DNA from: Candidatus Bipolaricaulota bacterium
Lineage (GTDB): Bacteria > Bipolaricaulota > Bipolaricaulia > UBA7950 > UBA9294
Direction of reading: 5' to 3'
DNA: 8,486 bases
Assembly: GCA_030612175.1 (NCBI GenBank)
Contig: JAUWOJ010000045.1
Coordinates: 1 to 8,486, forward strand
Below, in pieces: positions 5,759-8,486 of this stretch; position 1 is the first letter of the stretch; each line of letters starts with the position of its first letter. The position numbers and the translations under genes were made by a program. The notes below the pieces were generated by a model. It did no database searches, had not been told where the DNA came from, and saw nothing but the letters and a program-made list of their open reading frames with translations.

Positions 5759-7570
5759 ATGTGCGGAATCTTCGGAATTGTTACTAGTAACGAACAACCA
5801 TTGGGGAATATCTTGCTTGACGCAGGTCGGCGACTTGCCTATCGGGGTTATGATTCCATCGGCTGCGCGACCATCGACAGAGAAGGCCAAATTGACCTAA
5901 GGAAAGATGTTGGCAAGATTGATGAAGTGAACAAACGATTAAGATTCGACACAATGAAAGGTCAACGAGGAATCATGCAGTTGCGCTGGGCTACTTTCGG
6001 CTCTCCCTCACAAGTAAATGCCCAGCCTCACCTTGATTCAAAAGCCAGTTTAGTTGGTGCTCACAACGGAAATATAGTCAATAACGTTTCCTTGCGTGAG
6101 GAGTTCATCGCGGAAGGGATGATCGTTCGCGGAACCAATGATGGGGAAAGCTGTGTGCATGCCGTAGAGCGCTACATCAATCAAGGCCACAACATGATCG
6201 AAGCAATTCGGAAAGCGACAAGAGATTTGGAGGGAGACTACGCATTCGTAATTGCTTCACGGAATGAACAAAATGCGAGAGGTGACCACCCTCTCTACGC
6301 AGTCAAGAATGGCTCCGGCCTTGTTGTAGGAATTGCCGACCAAGCCACTTGCGTCTCCTCCGATCTTCCTTCTATTCTGCCTCTGACTGACAAGATCCTG
6401 CGACTACAGGACGGAGAGATGGTCGCCCTATGGCCTGACCGAGTAGAGATCCGCCTGGTATCCACCGGAGAACTGGTTCACCGAACTCCGGAGAGATTCA
6501 CAAAAGGGATGGAAGTAGCCCAGAAAGGTGGTTATGTTCATTTCATGGAGAAGGAGATTCACGAACAGCCGTACACGGCAGCGGAGTTGATCCACTGGCT
6601 CGCGGCATCCCCCCACGTTGACCCATTCGTGAAAACCCTGAGCGACGCGCAGCATATTTACTTTGTCGGTTGTGGAACAAGCTACCATGCATGCGTAGTC
6701 GGGGCAGCGTATTTCAACCAGTTAGCCACCATTCCAGCAATCGCCGTGCTTGCACCCCAGTTTACAGAGACCCTAGCCCACACCCTTAAACCTACTGACG
6801 CGGTAGTCTTTGTGAGCCAGAGCGGAGAGACAAAAGATGTTCTAAATGCACTTAATGCAACCCGCCTAGCTGGGGCACAGATTTTGGGCATACTGAATGT
6901 CCTCGGCTCTACATTAATGCATGCATCCAACCACTACCTTCCGCTCGCTTGTGGCTATGAGATCAGCGTTCCTGCGACAAAAACCTTTCTGAACGAGGCG
7001 ATTTTGTTCCTCTACCTGGCTGACAAGTTGCGACGCCATGGATCGCGCATTGACTGGGGCAGCGTTCCTGATCTCATTGCAGAAACCCTTACTGCGACCG
7101 ACTCCGCTGCGCGCCACACAGCCAACCTTCTCAACCCTCATGACGAAATGTACTACCTGGGTTATGGAGTGACTCTTGGCATAGCAATGGAAGGAGCGCT
7201 CAAACTGAAGGAAATAACCTACGCGCATTGCGAGGGGATGCTCAGCTCTGAGTTTAAGCACGGCCCGCTGTCGGCCGTATATACTGACTATCCGGTCCTC
7301 TTTGTTGTTTCCCCGCAAGACACAGCCATGATCGTAAACCACGTCAATGAGGTCGCCTGCCGCGGTGGACACTCAATCGTAGTCGCTGCTCCAAGCAAGC
7401 TACTACGAGATAACGTAGACGAATATCTGCCACTTCCCGACACAAGGCAAGAATTGATCGCCCTGCTTGCCGTCCTGCCACTTCAACTCGTAAGCTACTA
7501 TATGAGTACCTCGCGTGGAATCAATCCTGATTTTCCCCGTAATCTGAGTAAGACACTCACTGTAGATTAG
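5759..7570 (+). CDS. glmS: Glutamine--fructose-6-phosphate aminotransferase (isomerizing)
   Basis: This 603-residue cytoplasmic enzyme makes glucosamine-6-phosphate from fructose-6-phosphate and glutamine, the first step to UDP-GlcNAc. The glutaminase domain (about 1-240) has the nucleophile Cys2 (MCGIFGI), RGYDS at 29-33, RWATFG at 76-81, NAQPH at 87-91, HNGN at 102-105 and Asp128. The isomerase half has SIS1 with CGTSYH (305-310), SQSGET (353-358) and PATKTF (405-410), then SIS2 with EGALKLKE (Glu478, Lys482, Glu485), His501 (KHGPL) and the C-terminal PRNLSKTLTVD with Lys598. All main isomerase residues are present and the length matches E. coli GlmS (609). The glutaminase half departs from it: WATFG replaces WATHG, QLRW replaces HTRW, and HNGNIVNN replaces HNGIIENH. 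The start is ATG with AAGGAG 8 nt upstream, 35 nt after the P-loop gene. No glmS ribozyme precedes it, as the gap is too short. No clear terminator follows. Confidence 0.95.
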   Translation: MCGIFGIVTSNEQPLGNILLDAGRRLAYRGYDSIGCATIDREGQIDLRKDVGKIDEVNKRLRFDTMKGQRGIMQLRWATFGSPSQVNAQPHLDSKASLVGAHNGNIVNNVSLREEFIAEGMIVRGTNDGESCVHAVERYINQGHNMIEAIRKATRDLEGDYAFVIASRNEQNARGDHPLYAVKNGSGLVVGIADQATCVSSDLPSILPLTDKILRLQDGEMVALWPDRVEIRLVSTGELVHRTPERFTKGMEVAQKGGYVHFMEKEIHEQPYTAAELIHWLAASPHVDPFVKTLSDAQHIYFVGCGTSYHACVVGAAYFNQLATIPAIAVLAPQFTETLAHTLKPTDAVVFVSQSGETKDVLNALNATRLAGAQILGILNVLGSTLMHASNHYLPLACGYEISVPATKTFLNEAILFLYLADKLRRHGSRIDWGSVPDLIAETLTATDSAARHTANLLNPHDEMYYLGYGVTLGIAMEGALKLKEITYAHCEGMLSSEFKHGPLSAVYTDYPVLFVVSPQDTAMIVNHVNEVACRGGHSIVVAAPSKLLRDNVDEYLPLPDTRQELIALLAVLPLQLVSYYMSTSRGINPDFPRNLSKTLTVD

Positions 7571-7650
7571 CTTAACGTCGCGAGCAGCCTAAGTCGAAAC
7601 ACGCTTGCGCAAGAAAGACTACGAGGGCACAGAAAGAGCTATACCACAAC

Positions 7651-7684
7651 CTTTTTATCTCGCCCGTTCGTTTCACTCACTCAA
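7651..7684 (+). repeat. 34-base direct repeat, copy 1
   Basis: This block (CTTTTTATCTCGCCCG at its start, CACTCACTCAA at its end) matches 8207-8240 in 33 of 34 positions, with A in place of T at 7657. Its last 27 bases (7658-7684) are identical in both copies. The copies are 556 bases apart in the same orientation. Confidence 0.85.
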
Positions 7685-7709
7685 GACGCCAGGAGCGATG
7701 AAGCAGTTA

Positions 7710-7724
7710 AATAGTTGATTGGTT
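7710..7724 (+). repeat. Inverted match to the AACCAATCAACTATT tract
   Basis: AATAGTTGATTGGTT is the exact reverse complement of AACCAATCAACTATT at 8298-8312. The overlapping TGATTGGTTGAAT (7716-7728) is the reverse complement of 8243-8255. The composition is simple, so part of the match may be low-complexity drift. Confidence 0.5.
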
Positions 7725-7736
7725 GAATGGGAACAA

Positions 7737-7781
7737 GGGTTCGTAGGGTTCATTGAGTTCGTTGGGTTCGTGGGGTTGAAA
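7737..7781 (+). repeat. Tandem array of five 9-nt units (GGGTTCGTN type)
   Basis: Five consecutive 9-base units can be read: GGGTTCGTA, GGGTTCATT, GAGTTCGTT, GGGTTCGTG and GGGTTGAAA. The first four keep TTC at fixed positions. With the GGG at 7729-7731 upstream, the plus strand has several G runs and could form a G-quadruplex, although one loop would be long. It looks like a decaying minisatellite. Confidence 0.75.
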
Positions 7782-7834
7782 ACATAGCCGGGAGCCGAGA
7801 AGCAGTGAAAGGCAGAAGACAAGTTAAATGCTGG

Positions 7835-7854
7835 ATTCCGGCCTGCGCCGGAAT
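7835..7854. repeat. ATTCC...GGAAT palindromic repeat (dRS3-like)
   Basis: ATTCCGGC (7835-7842) and GCCGGAAT (7847-7854) form a perfect 8-bp stem with a CTGC loop, set in a GGATTCC...GGAATGACGG context. It recalls the dispersed ATTCCC-N8-GGGAAT repeats known as dRS3 in Neisseria and similar palindromes in many environmental bacteria. No T run follows, so it is unlikely to be the glmS terminator by itself. Confidence 0.65.
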
Positions 7855-7870
7855 GACGGTGGATACATCT

Positions 7871-7913
7871 TTAACGTCGGGCGCAAGACCCGACGCTACG
7901 AACGGTCTTACGT
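7871..7913 (+). repeat. Module B hairpin repeat, copy 1
   Basis: TTAA is followed by a 7-bp stem, CGTCGGG (7875-7881) with CCCGACG (7889-7895) around a CGCAAGA loop, then CTACGAACGGTCTTACGT (7896-7913). Copy 2 at 7993-8035 differs at 5 of 43 positions, all inside the stem-loop. The flanks are identical. Confidence 0.8.
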
Positions 7914-7925
7914 ATTCTTGTGTAG

Positions 7926-7946
7926 CGTCGTACTTTATGTGCGACG
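7926..7946. repeat. Hairpin that follows module B copy 1
   Basis: CGTCGTAC (7926-7933) and GTGCGACG (7939-7946) form an 8-bp stem with one G-T wobble and a TTTAT loop. Three more outer pairs, including wobbles, extend it to 7923/7949. It starts with the same CGTCG as the module B stems. Copy 2 of module B has no such hairpin after it. Confidence 0.55.
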
Positions 7947-7992
7947 TTGTGTTTCATCATGAATCATCTACGTAATTCTTGCTCTGTTGTCA

Positions 7993-8035
7993 TTAACGTC
8001 GGACACAGGTTCCGACGCTACGAACGGTCTTACGT
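7993..8035 (+). repeat. Module B hairpin repeat, copy 2
   Basis: TTAA is followed by CGTCGGA (7997-8003) with TCCGACG (8011-8017) around a CACAGGT loop, then the same CTACGAACGGTCTTACGT flank (8018-8035) as copy 1, 122 bases downstream of it. The innermost stem pair is A-T here and G-C in copy 1, so pairing is kept while both bases change. Confidence 0.8.
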
Positions 8036-8163
8036 GTTGTTGCAACATTATCTTTCATGAGGAATGGTCTCGGCGCCCCTGCTCCTCCCCACCTCCGCAC
8101 CCTAGCAGTCTCTCTGCCTCTTCTTTAGTTTGTCCATCGGTCTTCCCGATTCGAATTTCGCGA

Positions 8164-8200
8164 TTCGCAATCCGCAATTGCCTCCGTGTCTTTGCGAGAG
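8164..8200 (+). repeat. Dispersed repeat module A, right copy
   Basis: This is an inverted counterpart of 4106-4186. 8164-8187 matches the reverse complement of 4163-4186 at 23 of 24 bases, and GTCTTTGCGAGAG (8188-8200) matches the reverse complement of 4106-4118 exactly. The two blocks abut here, whereas 44 bases separate them in the left copy. Confidence 0.75.
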
Positions 8201-8206
8201 GCTAAG

Positions 8207-8240
8207 CTTTTTTTCTCGCCCGTTCGTTTCACTCACTCAA
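8207..8240 (+). repeat. 34-base direct repeat, copy 2
   Basis: This is the second copy of the block at 7651-7684 (33 of 34 identical), starting with C and seven T (8207-8214) and ending in CACTCACTCAA. It directly joins the CAACTATTCAAC tract on its right and closely follows module A on its left. Confidence 0.85.
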
Positions 8241-8316
8241 CTATTCAACCAATCAGTTTTCAGTTCGATCTTCCCAATCAACCAATTGAACGAATCAAAC
8301 CAATCAACTATTCAAC
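8237..8316 (+). repeat. Low-complexity CAATCAACTATT-like tract
   Basis: TCAACTATTCAAC occurs at 8237-8249 and again at 8304-8316. CCAATCA or a close variant recurs at 8249-8255, 8275-8280 and 8300-8306. TCAGTTTTCAGTTCG (8253-8267) is the exact reverse complement of 4183-4197 beside module A in the left block. The tract looks like degenerate short-unit repetition rather than coding sequence. Confidence 0.6.
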
Positions 8317-8486
8317 TGGTTTTGGCTGCCGACTCTCGACTGCCAACTATCTGTTCAGTCTTTCTCTGGGTTATCTTATCTTAACCATGAGGAACCTGAA
8401 ATATAGACTAGCGGCAATATTTTCAGTTCAGCCGGACAGCACATCACAAAACACACGCCTCAAGTTCTGGTAACAAACCTTCTCTA

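Larger units (their letters stand above)
7571..8486. other. Gene-free repeat-rich region downstream of glmS
   Basis: These 916 bases contain no ORF with a ribosome binding site, domain or plausible codon pattern on either strand. In order they hold a CTTGCGCAAG palindrome (7604-7613), the first TCTCGCCCG direct repeat (7651-7684), the 9-nt tandem array (7737-7781), a GGATTCCGG palindrome (7835-7854), two B-type hairpin repeats (7871-7913, 7993-8035), a third hairpin (7926-7946), a C-rich tract (about 8074-8101), module A (8164-8200), the second direct repeat (8207-8240) and CAATCAACTATT-like tracts (8237-8316). From about 8317 to 8486 I see nothing I can name. No tRNA, rRNA or CRISPR array was seen. 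Confidence 0.75.

Noticed and set aside
7572..7580. TTAACGTCG after the glmS stop as a third module B copy
   Set aside because: Only nine bases match and no stem arm or CTACGAACGG flank follows.
8194..8219. GCGAGA...TCTCGC with an internal T run as the glmS terminator
   Set aside because: The T run lies in the loop, not after the stem, and the site is over 600 bases past the stop. It arises from the junction of module A and the direct repeat.
7987..8473. Three overlapping plus-strand ORFs downstream of glmS
   Set aside because: They run through module B, module A and the CAATCAAC tracts. The peptide AIRNPQLPPCLC mirrors the chance ORF in the left repeat block, which points to repeat DNA rather than genes.

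Overview
The window is bacterial chromosomal DNA of roughly balanced base composition (judged by eye). It carries five protein-coding genes, one of them cut by the left edge, and two repeat-rich intergenic blocks. Sigma-70-type promoters, strong AGGAG-type ribosome binding sites, GTG and TTG starts, a sigma-70 factor and a bacterial-type topoisomerase I all point to Bacteria. The lineage is not resolved. The glucosamine-6-phosphate synthase belongs to a variant form that I associate from memory with Chloroflexota-like or uncultured lineages, and the dense short palindromic and tandem intergenic repeats fit a large-genome environmental organism. Both are impressions, not proof.

Layout: (1) 1-425, minus strand: N-terminal part of an exported DUF4139-like protein. 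(2) 426-731: divergent promoter region. It has a near-consensus extended -10 promoter for the sigma gene and a leader of about 134 nt that contains a run of eight G inside a 19-codon upstream ORF. (3) 732-1673, plus strand: primary-like sigma-70 factor without region 1.1. (4) 1674-1736: short convergent gap with a perfect 9-bp hairpin. (5) 1737-3983, minus strand: topA, starting at TTG. (6) 3984-4415: divergent, repeat-bearing intergenic region. (7) 4416-5723, plus strand: a protein with two P-loop nucleotide-binding domains and no recognised function as a whole. (8) 5759-7570, plus strand: glmS, 35 nt downstream and probably co-transcribed. (9) 7571-8486: 916 bases with no credible gene, made of hairpins, a 9-nt tandem array, direct repeats and low-complexity tracts.

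How the genes work together: sigma factor and topoisomerase I are core transcription and DNA-topology functions. GlmS makes glucosamine-6-phosphate, the entry to UDP-GlcNAc and cell-wall precursors. The tandem P-loop protein is tied to glmS only by position. It may be a small-molecule (nucleoside or nucleotide) kinase with a second, uncharacterised P-loop domain.

The most unusual structural signals are the mirror-image order of two repeat modules on either side of the kinase-glmS pair, two hairpins in the right-hand block related by a compensatory base-pair change, and the G8 tract, where one extra G would fuse the upstream ORF to the sigma reading frame. None of these is proof of a new system.
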